Positions 9,749-19,144 of a stretch of DNA of 64,000 nt are shown in pieces. The notes below the pieces were generated by a model that searched no databases, was not told the DNA's origin, and worked only from the letters and a program-made list of their open reading frames with translations. How positions within the stretch are numbered: position 1 is the stretch's first letter; each line of letters starts with the position of its first letter. The translations under genes were made by a program, and so were the position numbers. Source of the stretch: CAVONV01 sp963697355 (GTDB lineage Bacteria; Acidobacteriota; Vicinamibacteria; Marinacidobacterales; DATDRI01); NCBI GenBank assembly GCA_963697355.1, contig CAVONV010000032.1, positions 1 to 64,000 of the forward strand, given 5' to 3'.

Positions 9749-11638
9749 TCACTGCGAGATGACGTAGCCCAAGGCCTTGAGTCGTTCCAGAATCGTCTCA
9801 TCCGGGATTACCGCTTCACCTTGACGTCCTTGCTGGTACTCCCGCGCTTCCTGAAGGTAAGCATAGAGCTGTTGACGATGGCGACTTGTGTCCGAAGTTG
9901 TTTCGTCGAGGAGATTTCTGGTCTCACCGGGATCACGAGTCAAGTCGTAGATCTCCTCGTGCAGTATTTCGGCCACCTCGAATTCGTCGTCGGCCCCGAT
10001 CTCGAACGTAACAACGTACTTCTGTCCTTTTGTGCGTAGCGAGATCCTCTTGACGGGGACCGAACCGGACACCGAGTTGGTCACGTACTCGCTCACTGCC
10101 ATGGTGGGGAGGCTCATCTGCTCGTCCTCCGTTGTGTATCGTTTGAGGCTCGTCGATTTCGAGTGAGGCGAATCGACACCAGCCTGCTCCAAGAGCGTGG
10201 AGAAAATCTCAATCTGACTGACCTGCATCGGAACTCGACCCTTCAGAACGTTGCCCGGCCATTTCACAATCAAAGGGACCCGAAGTACTTCGTCGAACAG
10301 GTTGAGTCCGTGTTGCCAACGCCCGTGCTCGAAGAACGACTCACCATGGTCGGCGGTCAGTATGATGAGTGACCGCCTATAGAGTCCCTTCGCTTTGAGT
10401 GCGTCGATGAAGCGGCCAATCTCCTGATCCGCATAAGCGACTTCAGCGTCGTAAAGAGCCTTGACCTGCTCGATCTCCTCCTCCCCTCGAGGCGGGACAT
10501 GCTTGAGCACTTTGCCCATTAGAGGTGGGAGATCCAACGTTACGGGCCGAAACCGTTCTTTGATCTCCGCGGGAGGATCGTATGGCCAGTGCGCGTCGAT
10601 GAGGTGCATGAAGACGAACTGGCTTTGACCTCGAGCGCGTTGGAGAGCCTCGAGCGTGCTATCTACCGACTCGGCAGCCCGTGGACGATGACGGGATAGA
10701 TAGCTATGAAATCCCCTCTCGAAACCAAAATGCTGGGACACATAGGCTCCCGAGACGATTCCGTCGACTTGGTATCCCACCCCTGCGAGGATCTCAGGAA
10801 GATAGGGGACGGATAGGCTGAGCTTCCGCTCGTTGGTGGCACCGTGAACCGAGGGGGTCAGACCGGTGAACATAGAGGTATGGGTGGGCAAAGTCGTCGA
10901 AGAGGTGCTGATCGCCGTCTCGAAAACCACTCCATCCGCCGCTAGTTCATCGATATGTGGAGTCGTAGCACGCGCGTAGCCGTAAGCACCTACGTGATCG
11001 GCCCGAAGGCAGTCAACCGAGATGAGGATCAGTTTCTCGTTGTCGGGATGTTCTTCGCGGCTCGCGAGCACTGGACTACCCCAAAGAGGGAAAAGCTCCT
11101 GCGGATCCGAGGGAATTCGTTCTTCGGAGTCGACAATCCTAGCCTCGAATGTCAGCCGAGTATTAGTTCCCACCCATGATCCAAGGTCGACTTCGCGGTC
11201 GAGCCAACGGTTTCGCTTGGGACGGTCCACTCGCTCCTGAAACAAGGTCTCCTGGCGGCCGTCACCTTGCACGGTCAACGTGAACTCCACGGGGGAGCGA
11301 AAGCGCGGCTTGGCCAGAGTGGCCACTGCAATGGCGAAACGCAGGATGGGCTGTCTAGGAATCTCCAACTCGAAGCTCAGCCGGCCGGGCATCGGTGGAA
11401 CGAGAGACAATCTCGTCTCGTCGCCGAGGGTGACCCGGGCGGAGAGAATAGCATCTTCCCTTAGAGAAGGAAGACCGGCGCGATTGAATGTGGCCGGAGA
11501 AGAATGTACATGGTCGGCGAAATAGAATGGCGGTTCCCACTCAGGGGGCTTGGTTCGACAGGAGAAGAGGAAAGCCATCCAGAAGACGAGTATCGCAGTG
11601 AAAGCAAATCGAAATCGCATATCGGTCAAGTGATTCAT
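9749..11638 (-). CDS. Sulfatase/phosphodiesterase-like lipoprotein (alkaline phosphatase superfamily)
   Basis: The start at 11638 (MNHLTDMRFRF) gives a lipoprotein signal ending in FLFSC. After a ~150-residue N-terminal beta region comes the sulfatase fold: ILISVDCLRADHVGAYGY (metal Asp), ELAADGVVFETAI, MFTGLTPSVHG, then LTADHGESFFEHGRWQHG (metal Asp-His). At the position of the formylglycine motif C/S-x-P-x-R the sequence is TLPTH, so the modifiable Cys/Ser is replaced by Thr and the Arg by His. It may be a phosphodiesterase or phosphotransferase rather than a true sulfatase. About 630 residues, membrane-anchored, facing the periplasm. Confidence 0.8.
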   Translation of the reverse strand: MNHLTDMRFRFAFTAILVFWMAFLFSCRTKPPEWEPPFYFADHVHSSPATFNRAGLPSLREDAILSARVTLGDETRLSLVPPMPGRLSFELEIPRQPILRFAIAVATLAKPRFRSPVEFTLTVQGDGRQETLFQERVDRPKRNRWLDREVDLGSWVGTNTRLTFEARIVDSEERIPSDPQELFPLWGSPVLASREEHPDNEKLILISVDCLRADHVGAYGYARATTPHIDELAADGVVFETAISTSSTTLPTHTSMFTGLTPSVHGATNERKLSLSVPYLPEILAGVGYQVDGIVSGAYVSQHFGFERGFHSYLSRHRPRAAESVDSTLEALQRARGQSQFVFMHLIDAHWPYDPPAEIKERFRPVTLDLPPLMGKVLKHVPPRGEEEIEQVKALYDAEVAYADQEIGRFIDALKAKGLYRRSLIILTADHGESFFEHGRWQHGLNLFDEVLRVPLIVKWPGNVLKGRVPMQVSQIEIFSTLLEQAGVDSPHSKSTSLKRYTTEDEQMSLPTMAVSEYVTNSVSGSVPVKRISLRTKGQKYVVTFEIGADDEFEVAEILHEEIYDLTRDPGETRNLLDETTSDTSRHRQQLYAYLQEAREYQQGRQGEAVIPDETILERLKALGYVISQ

Positions 11639-11748
11639 TCTCTCATAGTGGCCTTTGCATTGGAGGACGTGTTCTCGTGCGAGATGCATGGGACCCGGTT
11701 GGTCTACCCGCGTGACTGAACGCCCCAATTCAAGGTTGCTCTGTTGAT

Positions 11749-11900
11749 TTACTTTATCACAGCGCCCAGACCCGTCTTCACCGCGCCTTGCGCAGTGACA
11801 CGGAAGAGGCGGATGTCGATGTCGTGCCCACGGGCAGCATTCTTCGCGCAGGCCATCACATATGAGTGACCACCCAGCTCGTAACGGTACCGGAAGGAAC
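11749..11900 (-). other. Coding-like fragment, unidentified; remainder of gap empty
   Basis: The ~520-bp gap between the sulfatase start and the gene at 12161 holds a minus-strand stretch that reads like the end of a protein (RYELGGHSYVMACAKNAARG, then IDIRLFRVTAQGAVK, stop at 11751-11749). It has no visible start, and I do not recognise the family. It may be a remnant of a lost gene. The rest of the gap (11901-12160) shows nothing clear apart from the Shine-Dalgarno site of the next gene. Confidence 0.3.
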
Positions 11901-12160
11901 GACTCGCTGGTTGCTATTGCTACTGGTCTATTGTAATTGAAAATGAGAACCTACTAGAATACGGGACATCTGAAATGTTCCATCATCGGAATGCCAGCCA
12001 CTTCAGACGATTGAACTGATTGGATGGATGTATATGATGGGTCCTGTCTGTCCTTTTGTCATGCGTGCCAGGTCGTACCGAGCCGGGTACGGTTCAAAGG
12101 GTGCTCGCTCGATTGAGCGCGAGCTGAAGGGTCATCTACTCAAACGAGGAGAAACGGCTG

Positions 12161-13435
12161 ATGACGACACGACGTTCTTTTGTGCGGGTGGCGGCCGGCG
12201 CCGCCTTGAGCCCCCTTGCTGCTCCCATCCTGAAGGCCGCGGCAACGGAGCGAATCGAGCGCCTACGCCCCGGTGACGAACGCGATACGTCGGAGGTTGC
12301 ACGAGACGAAGCCTATTGGGAAGTGATTCAGAGAGCGTACATCCAGGACGCGAGCTTCATCAACATTGAGAGTGGCTTCTTCAGCCCCGCAGCCGAGGTG
12401 GTCCTCGATGCACAAGTGGATAGGTTGCGCCTGATCAACCGTATCCCATCGTTCTATATGCGGCGTCGGATGGCGACCGAGCGGGCAGACCTCAAACGTT
12501 TCATAAGTCGTTTCGTTGGGGTCTCTCCGGACGAATTCGTCATCACACGGAACACAACGGAAGCCTTGAACAACATCATTCACGGTATTCCGCTCGAACG
12601 GGGCGACGAGGTCTTGTACAACAGCCGGGAGTATCCGAGCATGCAGGAAGCGCTCGAGCAGCGCGCGTTGCGCTATGGCACCGTCAACCGCGTCATCGAG
12701 ATCCCGTGGCTGCCCTCATCCCAGGAAGAAATCGTACGCGCCTATGCGGAGGCACTATCGCCCCAAACGCGCTACATCTTGGTGTCCCACATGATCTACC
12801 TGACCGGGCAGATACTACCGGTGAGGGAAATTTGTGAAATGGCCCACCAACGGGGTGTCGAGGTTATTGTCGACGGCGCCCACACATTGGCGCACTTGGA
12901 CCACACCATCGCCGATCTCGGTTGTGACTACTACGGTACGAGTTTGCACAAATGGCTCGGTGCCCCGCTGGGCACCGGACTCATGTACATCCGCCGCGAG
13001 CACATCCAGAAAGTCTGGCCGCTGTTTGGTGATCGAAGAGCACAGGGTGACGACATTGCCAAGTTTGAGCACATTGGAACGCATCCCCAGGGAACGGACC
13101 AAACCATCATGGATGCCATCCGTTTCCATGAAGCCATAGGGGGGGCGCGTAAAGAAGCGCGCCTGCGATTCCTCAAAAACTACTGGGTCGAGAGAGTGCG
13201 TGCAACGTCCGGCGTGAAGATCAACACACCTCTTGGCGACGATCAATCGTGTGCCATTGCCAATGTGCTGGTTGATCACATGACACCGACGGAGCTCGTC
13301 GAAGCTCTCTGGGACCGCTATCGCATTTTCACGGTTGGGGTGGAACAGGGGGCGCGTATCGCACCGAACGTCTTCACCCGTCTTTCGGATCTGGACCTGC
13401 TCGTACACGGAATTCAAAACTGTGCGGCCGGGTAG
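12161..13435 (+). CDS. Tat-exported class V aminotransferase (isopenicillin-N-epimerase-like)
   Basis: PLP-dependent fold-type I enzyme. The N-terminus MTTRRSFVRVAAGAALSPLA carries a twin-arginine motif, so it is probably exported folded. Conserved features are ITRNTTEALNNIIHGI (phosphate/PLP loop), VIVDGAHTLAHLD (Asp contacting the pyridine N) and SLHKWLGAPLGTG (PLP lysine). Length is 424 residues. A GAGGAG site lies 8-13 bases upstream. It is similar to IPN-epimerase and cysteine-desulfurase-like enzymes; the reaction cannot be told from sequence. An ABC-transporter binding-protein gene follows 40 bp downstream, so the two are probably co-transcribed and may act on the same periplasmic amine substrate. 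Confidence 0.85.
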   Translation: MTTRRSFVRVAAGAALSPLAAPILKAAATERIERLRPGDERDTSEVARDEAYWEVIQRAYIQDASFINIESGFFSPAAEVVLDAQVDRLRLINRIPSFYMRRRMATERADLKRFISRFVGVSPDEFVITRNTTEALNNIIHGIPLERGDEVLYNSREYPSMQEALEQRALRYGTVNRVIEIPWLPSSQEEIVRAYAEALSPQTRYILVSHMIYLTGQILPVREICEMAHQRGVEVIVDGAHTLAHLDHTIADLGCDYYGTSLHKWLGAPLGTGLMYIRREHIQKVWPLFGDRRAQGDDIAKFEHIGTHPQGTDQTIMDAIRFHEAIGGARKEARLRFLKNYWVERVRATSGVKINTPLGDDQSCAIANVLVDHMTPTELVEALWDRYRIFTVGVEQGARIAPNVFTRLSDLDLLVHGIQNCAAG

Positions 13436-13475
13436 AGCGGGCCCGAGCTCGATTCTGTTGGAAACGGTTGATGTC

Positions 13476-15008
13476 ATGATGCAAACAGCATTTTCGAAGA
13501 CGAAGCACCTTAGCATCCTCTTTGCCGTCTCAACCTTAGGTCTAGTTCTATTCGCTAGTTGCGGGCCTCCTTCAGTGTCGTCCGAGTCGACGGAAAAGAT
13601 CACAATTCTTCAGTCCTCTGTGGCACTGGGTGATCCTCACATTGTCAGTGATTCGACCAACCGGCTCAGCATCTTGTTCTCCGTTTACGAAGCACTCGTC
13701 AAACGAGACAACGAGGGCAAATATCGGCCGTCCCTGGCGGAGAGTTGGGTTGTCGGGAAAGATGCCCGCAGGTGGATCTTCAATCTGAGAAGCGGCGTCA
13801 AATTTCATAACGGCGAACAACTTCGCGCAAGAGACGTTGTAGCCACTCTGGGCCGGGTGCTGAACCCGTCGATCGGTGGAGCTTTCGGAACCCAGGGCGT
13901 CTACGCCAGCTACCTTGGAACCGCGGAGATCTCGGCTCTCGATGATTTGAAGGTGCAAATCGTCACCGAGGAGCCCATGGCCGATTTGCTGGATCTCGTG
14001 GTAGCCATGCCGATTAGTCCCGAGAGCGAGTTGGACAAACTACCCCATGAGTACGTCGGCAGCGGGCCGTACAAAATCGTGGAGCAAAACGAGACCCGGA
14101 CGATCCTCGAAGCACATAATGACTACTGGGGAAAAGAGCCGGCGTATAGAGAGATCCATTGGCTGGCGGAACGTGACCCCGAGAAACGCGTAGATGCGCT
14201 ACTCAGGGGTGAGGCGGATGTCGCATCCCGGATAGGTGTACAGGGCAAGGAACGCATCATGAAAGATGGGGGAGCAGGAGTCCACGAGATCGACAGTGGG
14301 CTATGCATCATCTTCATGTTGAACGCCCAGAAGGGGCCGTGTCAGGACGTCCGTGTCCGGCAGGCTCTGAACTATGCCTTGGATGTGGACGAGATCATCG
14401 ACGAAGTAATGAAAGGGGCCGCGACACCTTTGAACGGCTACCTGACCCCACACCACTTCGGTTACAGCTCGGAGGTTCCAGCTTATCCTTATGACCCTCA
14501 GAAAGCCCGCGGTCTACTTGCCGATGCAGGTTATGGCGCTGGATTGAATCTCGTTTTCGACATTCCCTCGGTGATGCCTGACGAAGCACCACAGCTCACA
14601 CGGATGATGGTCGAACAATACAAACAAGTCGGAATAGCCGTTGAGGTCATAGAGCATCAAGACCGGTCGGCCTACGCGGAAATGGTCCGGGCAAAGAATA
14701 TCAACGATGCATGTTGCTTCGATTCGAGCCCACGAAGCACCTACCGTGTTCTGAGGGAGAAAATCCAGTCCACACTCCGTGGACCATGGTGGCAGGGCTA
14801 CGAGAACCAACAGGTCAATGCCCTGATTGAACAGGCCCAAGCCACAGTCACCGATACCGAGAGGCAGAGAATCTATCAGCAAGTCTATTCGATCGTCCGG
14901 AACGAAGCCCCATGGATATTCCTCTACCGACCCACAAACTACTGGGGCGTCGGATCAACTATGAAGGGATGGAAACCACGAACAGACGGCTTGCTTGTTT
15001 TTCGCTAG
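13476..15008 (+). CDS. Peptide/nickel-type ABC transporter substrate-binding lipoprotein
   Basis: Periplasmic solute-binding protein of the SBP_bac_5 family (Dpp/Opp type). The start at 13476 (ATGATG) gives a lipoprotein signal ending in VLFASCGPP. Family segments are SVALGDPHIVSD, YRPSLAESWVVGKDARRWIF, FNLRSGVKFHNGEQL, VGSGPYKIVEQNETRTI, VRQALNYALDVDEI and the C-terminal NEAPWIFLYRPTNYWGVG. Length is 510 residues. No permease lies beside it on the plus strand; it converges with oppF/oppD of the large minus-strand transporter operon, which has its own binding protein at 27.4 kb. It may feed the same permease with a second substrate. Confidence 0.87.
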   Translation: MMQTAFSKTKHLSILFAVSTLGLVLFASCGPPSVSSESTEKITILQSSVALGDPHIVSDSTNRLSILFSVYEALVKRDNEGKYRPSLAESWVVGKDARRWIFNLRSGVKFHNGEQLRARDVVATLGRVLNPSIGGAFGTQGVYASYLGTAEISALDDLKVQIVTEEPMADLLDLVVAMPISPESELDKLPHEYVGSGPYKIVEQNETRTILEAHNDYWGKEPAYREIHWLAERDPEKRVDALLRGEADVASRIGVQGKERIMKDGGAGVHEIDSGLCIIFMLNAQKGPCQDVRVRQALNYALDVDEIIDEVMKGAATPLNGYLTPHHFGYSSEVPAYPYDPQKARGLLADAGYGAGLNLVFDIPSVMPDEAPQLTRMMVEQYKQVGIAVEVIEHQDRSAYAEMVRAKNINDACCFDSSPRSTYRVLREKIQSTLRGPWWQGYENQQVNALIEQAQATVTDTERQRIYQQVYSIVRNEAPWIFLYRPTNYWGVGSTMKGWKPRTDGLLVFR

Positions 15009-15017
15009 CCTTGTGCC

Positions 15018-16004
15018 TCACTGAACGATCGCCGATTCGACTAGGTGGCAAGCCGCCTGGTGATTCGGGGCCACCTCGCGAAGCTCGGGCCGGTGCGTTC
15101 TACATTGCGGCGCGACGAACGGACACCTCGTATTGAAGGAACATCCCGAGGGAGGGTCGCTCGGACTGGGAATTTCGCCTGAAAGAACAATCCGTTCGCG
15201 CTCCCGCCGGACTCTGGGATTGGGCCGGGGTACGGAAGAAAGAAGCGCCTTGGTGTAGGGGTGTTGTGGGTGTCGGTAGACGTCGTCCGCCGAGCCCATC
15301 TCTGCAATCCTTCCAAGATACATGACCGCCACTCGGTTACACATGTGTCGAATCATCCCCAGGTCATGAGAGATGAACAAATAGGTAAGGCCAAACCTTT
15401 CCTGAACATCTTCGAAGAGATTCATGATCTGTGCCTGAATGGAGACATCCAGGGCGGAAATAGGCTCATCACAAATGACCAGACTAGGATTGAGCACGAG
15501 TGCACGCGCAATCCCAATCCGCTGCTGCTGGCCGCCGGAAAACTCGTGCGGATACCGGTCGGCAAATTCGGGATCGAGTCCTACGATACTCATGAGCTCG
15601 GCGGTCCGTGCTCTTCTGTCAGCAGTGCTCAGGGTGGTGTGCTCGAGCAACGGCTCGCCTATCAATCTCCCCACATTCATCCGAGGATTGAGAGATGAGT
15701 ACGGGTCTTGAAATATCATCTGCATCTTGGGACGGATCTTGCGCAAATCCTTGGTGTGCAAGCTATCAAGGTCTTGACCGTCAAATAGTATGTGACCCGC
15801 GGTCGGCGCTGTGAGCCTTACTACGCTTCGCGCGATGGTGGTTTTTCCGCTTCCGCTTTCCCCAACCAATCCGAGCGTCTCGCCTTTTAGCACCTTGAAT
15901 GTCACATCATCCACGGCACGTACGGTTCCCACCCTGCGCTGCCAGATGCCTCTTCGCACCGGAAAGTACTTCTTCAGCCCGACCACATCTAAAAGGGTCG
16001 TCAT
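15018..16004 (-). CDS. Dipeptide/oligopeptide ABC transporter ATP-binding protein (DppF/OppF type)
   Basis: Cytoplasmic ATPase subunit of a peptide-type importer. Walker A is GESGSGKTT, the Q-loop MIFQDPYSSLNPR, the signature SGGQQQRI and Walker B LVICDEP, followed by SALDVS and the H-loop FISHDLG. The C-terminal Cys-containing oligopeptide-transporter region has SGCSFNTRCPFV. Length is 328 residues, usual for the family. It is the last gene of the 11-gene minus-strand block, directly abutting the partner ATPase at 16005, and it ends 9 bp from the convergent binding-protein gene. Confidence 0.92.
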   Translation of the reverse strand: MTTLLDVVGLKKYFPVRRGIWQRRVGTVRAVDDVTFKVLKGETLGLVGESGSGKTTIARSVVRLTAPTAGHILFDGQDLDSLHTKDLRKIRPKMQMIFQDPYSSLNPRMNVGRLIGEPLLEHTTLSTADRRARTAELMSIVGLDPEFADRYPHEFSGGQQQRIGIARALVLNPSLVICDEPISALDVSIQAQIMNLFEDVQERFGLTYLFISHDLGMIRHMCNRVAVMYLGRIAEMGSADDVYRHPQHPYTKALLSSVPRPNPRVRRERERIVLSGEIPSPSDPPSGCSFNTRCPFVAPQCRTHRPELREVAPNHQAACHLVESAIVQ

Positions 16005-17006
16005 CTATGACCCCGAACGCTCGCGGTTAGAGTCCACATCCCACCAACAAGCAACACGTCTTTCGTTCCCCATCTCCATGAGCGGCGGATTGTCCACCCT
16101 GCATCTTTCGAAAACATAGCTGCACCTTTCCGCGAAGGGACAGCCGCGGGGCTTGGCCTTCATGCTTGGTGGCTGACCCGGTATTACGGGCAACCTGAGA
16201 CGACGATCTCCCTCGAGCTGTGGGAGACAAGCCAGCAGGCCGAGTGTATAGGGATGCAGTGGAGATTCGAAGATCTGGTCAACGCCGGCGCACTCCACGA
16301 TGAAGCCGCCGTACATCACTGCCACCCGGTCGGCCAGATCGGCAACCACACCCAGATCATGGGTAATCCAGATCATCGCCATGTCTCTCGATGCGCGCAG
16401 TCTGGCCACCAGTTCGAGAATTTGTGCCTGAATGGTCACATCGAGCGCGGTGGTGGGTTCATCGGCAATGAGCAAACTTGGATCGCACGAAAGAGCCATC
16501 GCTATAAGAGCCCGCTGGCGCATACCACCTGAAAACTGATGAGGGTAGTCATCAATCCTTTCTTCAGGGCTGGGGATACCCACCATGCTCAGAAGCTCTA
16601 TCGCACGGTCTCGCACTTCTTTCGGCGGCAGGTTGAAGTGTGCCTCTATCGTCTCAGTAAGCTGGCGGCCGATCGTCAAGACAGGATTGAGGGACGTCAT
16701 GGGATTCTGAAACACCATGCCGATGTCCGCGCCTCGAATCCGTCTCATCTCCTCTTCGCCAAATGACAACATGTCCCGTCCCTTGAAGGCGATCTCGTGA
16801 GCGTTTGTCGTTGCGTTGTGGCTTGGTAGAAGCCGGAGCAGTGACAGCATGGTGACCGTTTTTCCGCAGCCACTTTCGCCGACGATCGAGAGGGCCTCTC
16901 CGCGGCGGAGGGCGAAACTGACGCCGTTTACCGCGTAGACCATGCCCTGGCGGGTTGCGAACTGGGTCTCGAGACCTCGCACCCTCAGAAGAACTTCAGC
17001 AATCAT
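16005..17006 (-). CDS. Dipeptide/oligopeptide ABC transporter ATP-binding protein (DppD/OppD type)
   Basis: Second ATPase subunit of the importer. Walker A is GESGCGKT, the Q-loop MVFQNPMTSLNPV, the signature SGGMRQRA and Walker B LLIADEP, followed by TTALDVT and the H-loop WITHDLG. The C-terminal cysteine motif is GCPFAERCSYV. Length is 333 residues. It ends with no gap before the DppF-type gene and begins 27 bp after the epimerase gene, so the two ATPases are co-translated at the far end of the operon, away from the permeases at 24-25.7 kb. Confidence 0.92.
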   Translation of the reverse strand: MIAEVLLRVRGLETQFATRQGMVYAVNGVSFALRRGEALSIVGESGCGKTVTMLSLLRLLPSHNATTNAHEIAFKGRDMLSFGEEEMRRIRGADIGMVFQNPMTSLNPVLTIGRQLTETIEAHFNLPPKEVRDRAIELLSMVGIPSPEERIDDYPHQFSGGMRQRALIAMALSCDPSLLIADEPTTALDVTIQAQILELVARLRASRDMAMIWITHDLGVVADLADRVAVMYGGFIVECAGVDQIFESPLHPYTLGLLACLPQLEGDRRLRLPVIPGQPPSMKAKPRGCPFAERCSYVFERCRVDNPPLMEMGNERRVACWWDVDSNRERSGS

Positions 17007-17033
17007 CAGTGCTCCGGTTGGGCCGTGCTCGTT

Positions 17034-18002
17034 TCATGGACTCTTTTGCTGATGGTTCACGAATCGCTCGAGACCTTCCTCTATTCTCAACCATTGCAGC
17101 TTACCCAGCTGGGGCTCCAGGTGAGCCGTATCAAGAACGGGGCGTTCGTCATCGGCCATCATAGCAAGATCGGCCTCGTGATGATTCCACGTCTCTTCGA
17201 AAGCAAAGCCCGGCAGCAGGCGGGAAACGACATCCAACAAATCCGAAAGAGCCACTCGATCCGGTGAGCCGACGTTGAAGGTGTCTGCCGGAAGATTCGG
17301 CAGCAAAGCCAGATCAATGACGGTGCGAGCTGCGTCGCGGATATAACAGTAGGGTCGCTGCCTCGATAGGCCAAACACTCGAATGGGATTTCCGTGGAGC
17401 GCCGCGTTCACCAATTGAGAAGGTATCGACAGTCGGGGACGATGCGGGTTAGCTATCTCCATGGGGCCGTACAGTGTTCCCAGTCTACAAATAGCCACGG
17501 ACAAGTTGCTGTCTTTCGCCTGATCGCGACAAAACTGTTCACCAACGATCTTGCTCACGGCATAGTGACCATCTCCTCCTAACCTGTCGCTCTCACGAAC
17601 CACTTTGGGATAGGGTGCTCGATGGCCGTATACGGCGCCCGAGCTCAGGAAGACGACACGGGGAATTCCGAGTACCTGAGCGGCCTCGAGCACATTTACG
17701 GTCCCCATCACATTGGTCGCCAGCATGTCGCCGACGGATACGTCACCGGAAACCGAAGTGATGGCCGCACCATGGACGATCGTGTCGACCTCCGTCTCGC
17801 GAAAAACGTCCAAGAGTCGTCTTTTGTCACGGACATCCGCAGGAACCCATTTCACCAACGAGCCGCAGTCTGCGAGAAAGTCCAGAACGGATGAGGATGG
17901 TGGGCCGAACGTGGTGGCCACGGTTTCGAGGTCCCTCGAGGTAATCTCCCTAACGAGATTGGCTCCAACGAAACCCGACGCCCCCGTCACCAGTAGCTTC
18001 AT
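17034..18002 (-). CDS. NAD-dependent epimerase/dehydratase (extended SDR)
   Basis: Cytoplasmic oxidoreductase/epimerase of the extended short-chain dehydrogenase family. The Rossmann glycine motif TGASGFVGANL is at the N-terminus. The active site is VVFLSSGAVYG (Ser) and HYAVSK (Tyr-x3-Lys). Substrate-domain segments include RQRPYCYIRDAARTVIDLAL and TFNVGSPDRVAL. Length is 322 residues. These enzymes usually act on nucleotide-sugars or free sugar acids (uronate dehydrogenase is related), but the substrate is not determinable. It starts 4 bp after the Gfo/Idh/MocA gene, so both probably handle the same imported carbohydrate-like compound. Confidence 0.85.
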   Translation of the reverse strand: MKLLVTGASGFVGANLVREITSRDLETVATTFGPPSSSVLDFLADCGSLVKWVPADVRDKRRLLDVFRETEVDTIVHGAAITSVSGDVSVGDMLATNVMGTVNVLEAAQVLGIPRVVFLSSGAVYGHRAPYPKVVRESDRLGGDGHYAVSKIVGEQFCRDQAKDSNLSVAICRLGTLYGPMEIANPHRPRLSIPSQLVNAALHGNPIRVFGLSRQRPYCYIRDAARTVIDLALLPNLPADTFNVGSPDRVALSDLLDVVSRLLPGFAFEETWNHHEADLAMMADDERPVLDTAHLEPQLGKLQWLRIEEGLERFVNHQQKSP

Positions 18003-18006
18003 CGTT

Positions 18007-19116
18007 TCAAGCCAAGATAGCAGCGTGGATACCTAACTTCTCATAGAAATCACTCAATTTCACCCATCTTCTGGTATCGAGTGATTCAATGCAGGCCCAT
18101 ATCAAAGAGAGACTGCGCAGATGATCGCTGCCCGTGGTGGTCGGCTCGACTTCTCCATGGATAGCCGCGATGAGCTCCGCCAACAGCTGCCGACTGTCGT
18201 CCACAAACGGAACACAAGGCTCCAGTTCTTCTATCAGCATCGGTTCGGATTCTTCTTCCGTCTTGAAGCGCGCTCCCGAGAGACCGAGCTCCGGCTGGAA
18301 TTCGACCCGTACCAGATCATCGAATTGCGACTGCTGTATCAGTGCCCCGGAACTGAACTCACTTCGCCAATTGAAGGTCATCTTGTTCCACGCAGCCGTC
18401 CACGTGCCGAGGTAATTGGCCCGTACGCCGTTCGCGAAACGAAACAGGACGGAAACACAGCAGTCATTATCGTAAGTACTCCACGGCGGTCGCCAAGAAT
18501 CGGCAATCAGCGATTCCACTTCGATTCCATAGCAATATCTGAGCAGATCGAAGTGATGGATGCTTTGCTCGAGAAGCATGGGATAGGGCATCGTCATGGG
18601 GTAGTCATTGAGATCGTCACGGTTTCCGTCACGATGGCGAACGTAGGTGAACTGGGCATAGCTCAGGTCGCCGAGCCGTCGATCCTGGACGGTCCGTCGT
18701 ATCCGCTGGGAGGTGGAGAGATACCGAAAATTCATCCCCACCATGAGAGTGACGCCCTTGTCCCGTGCCCGGCCTACCAAATCGACGACTTCATCTACTT
18801 CATCGGACAATGGCTTCTCGCACAAGACATGCTTGCCCTCGGATATCGCGGTGCCGACCAGGCTATGGTGCGAGGCGGGAGGAGTCGCGACGATGACGGC
18901 GTCGGGTGATCCGTCGCGAAGAGCGGCCGAGATATCTTGATAAATGCTGATATCGGCTTCTTTCATGTCATCTCGAACGGATTCGGACCGTGAGATATCT
19001 CGATCGAGTATTCCCATGAGGTTGACCTGGGGAGACTCAGAGCAGACCTCGGCCCAGGCACGGCCTCTCACCCCGGCGCCGACCAACAAGACTCTCACTT
19101 TCTTTCGACGACTCAT
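18007..19116 (-). CDS. Gfo/Idh/MocA-family NAD(P)-dependent oxidoreductase
   Basis: The start at 19116 gives MSRRKKVRVLLVGAGVRG, a Rossmann fold at the N-terminus. The family signature VLCEKPLSDEVDE contains the conserved EKP, and LLEQSIHHFDLLRYCYG matches the substrate-site histidine segment. The C-terminal alpha/beta domain follows. About 370 residues. These enzymes oxidise or reduce sugars, inositols and related polyols. An alternative upstream Met at 19179 would add 21 unconserved residues and overlap the aminotransferase gene, so 19116 is preferred. It lies between the aminotransferase (28 bp gap) and the epimerase (4 bp gap) in the operon. Confidence 0.88.
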   Translation of the reverse strand: MSRRKKVRVLLVGAGVRGRAWAEVCSESPQVNLMGILDRDISRSESVRDDMKEADISIYQDISAALRDGSPDAVIVATPPASHHSLVGTAISEGKHVLCEKPLSDEVDEVVDLVGRARDKGVTLMVGMNFRYLSTSQRIRRTVQDRRLGDLSYAQFTYVRHRDGNRDDLNDYPMTMPYPMLLEQSIHHFDLLRYCYGIEVESLIADSWRPPWSTYDNDCCVSVLFRFANGVRANYLGTWTAAWNKMTFNWRSEFSSGALIQQSQFDDLVRVEFQPELGLSGARFKTEEESEPMLIEELEPCVPFVDDSRQLLAELIAAIHGEVEPTTTGSDHLRSLSLIWACIESLDTRRWVKLSDFYEKLGIHAAILA

Positions 19117-19144
19117 GACAGTGCTTCTGCTCGAACCAGGAAGC

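Noticed and set aside
12815..13603. 262-codon minus-strand frame over the class V aminotransferase and binding-protein start
   Set aside because: It overlaps two firmly identified plus-strand genes and has no domain signal.
16005..17006. The two ATPases as two separate transport systems
   Set aside because: They are complementary DppD- and DppF-type subunits with no gap between the genes, matching the two permeases at 24-25.7 kb.
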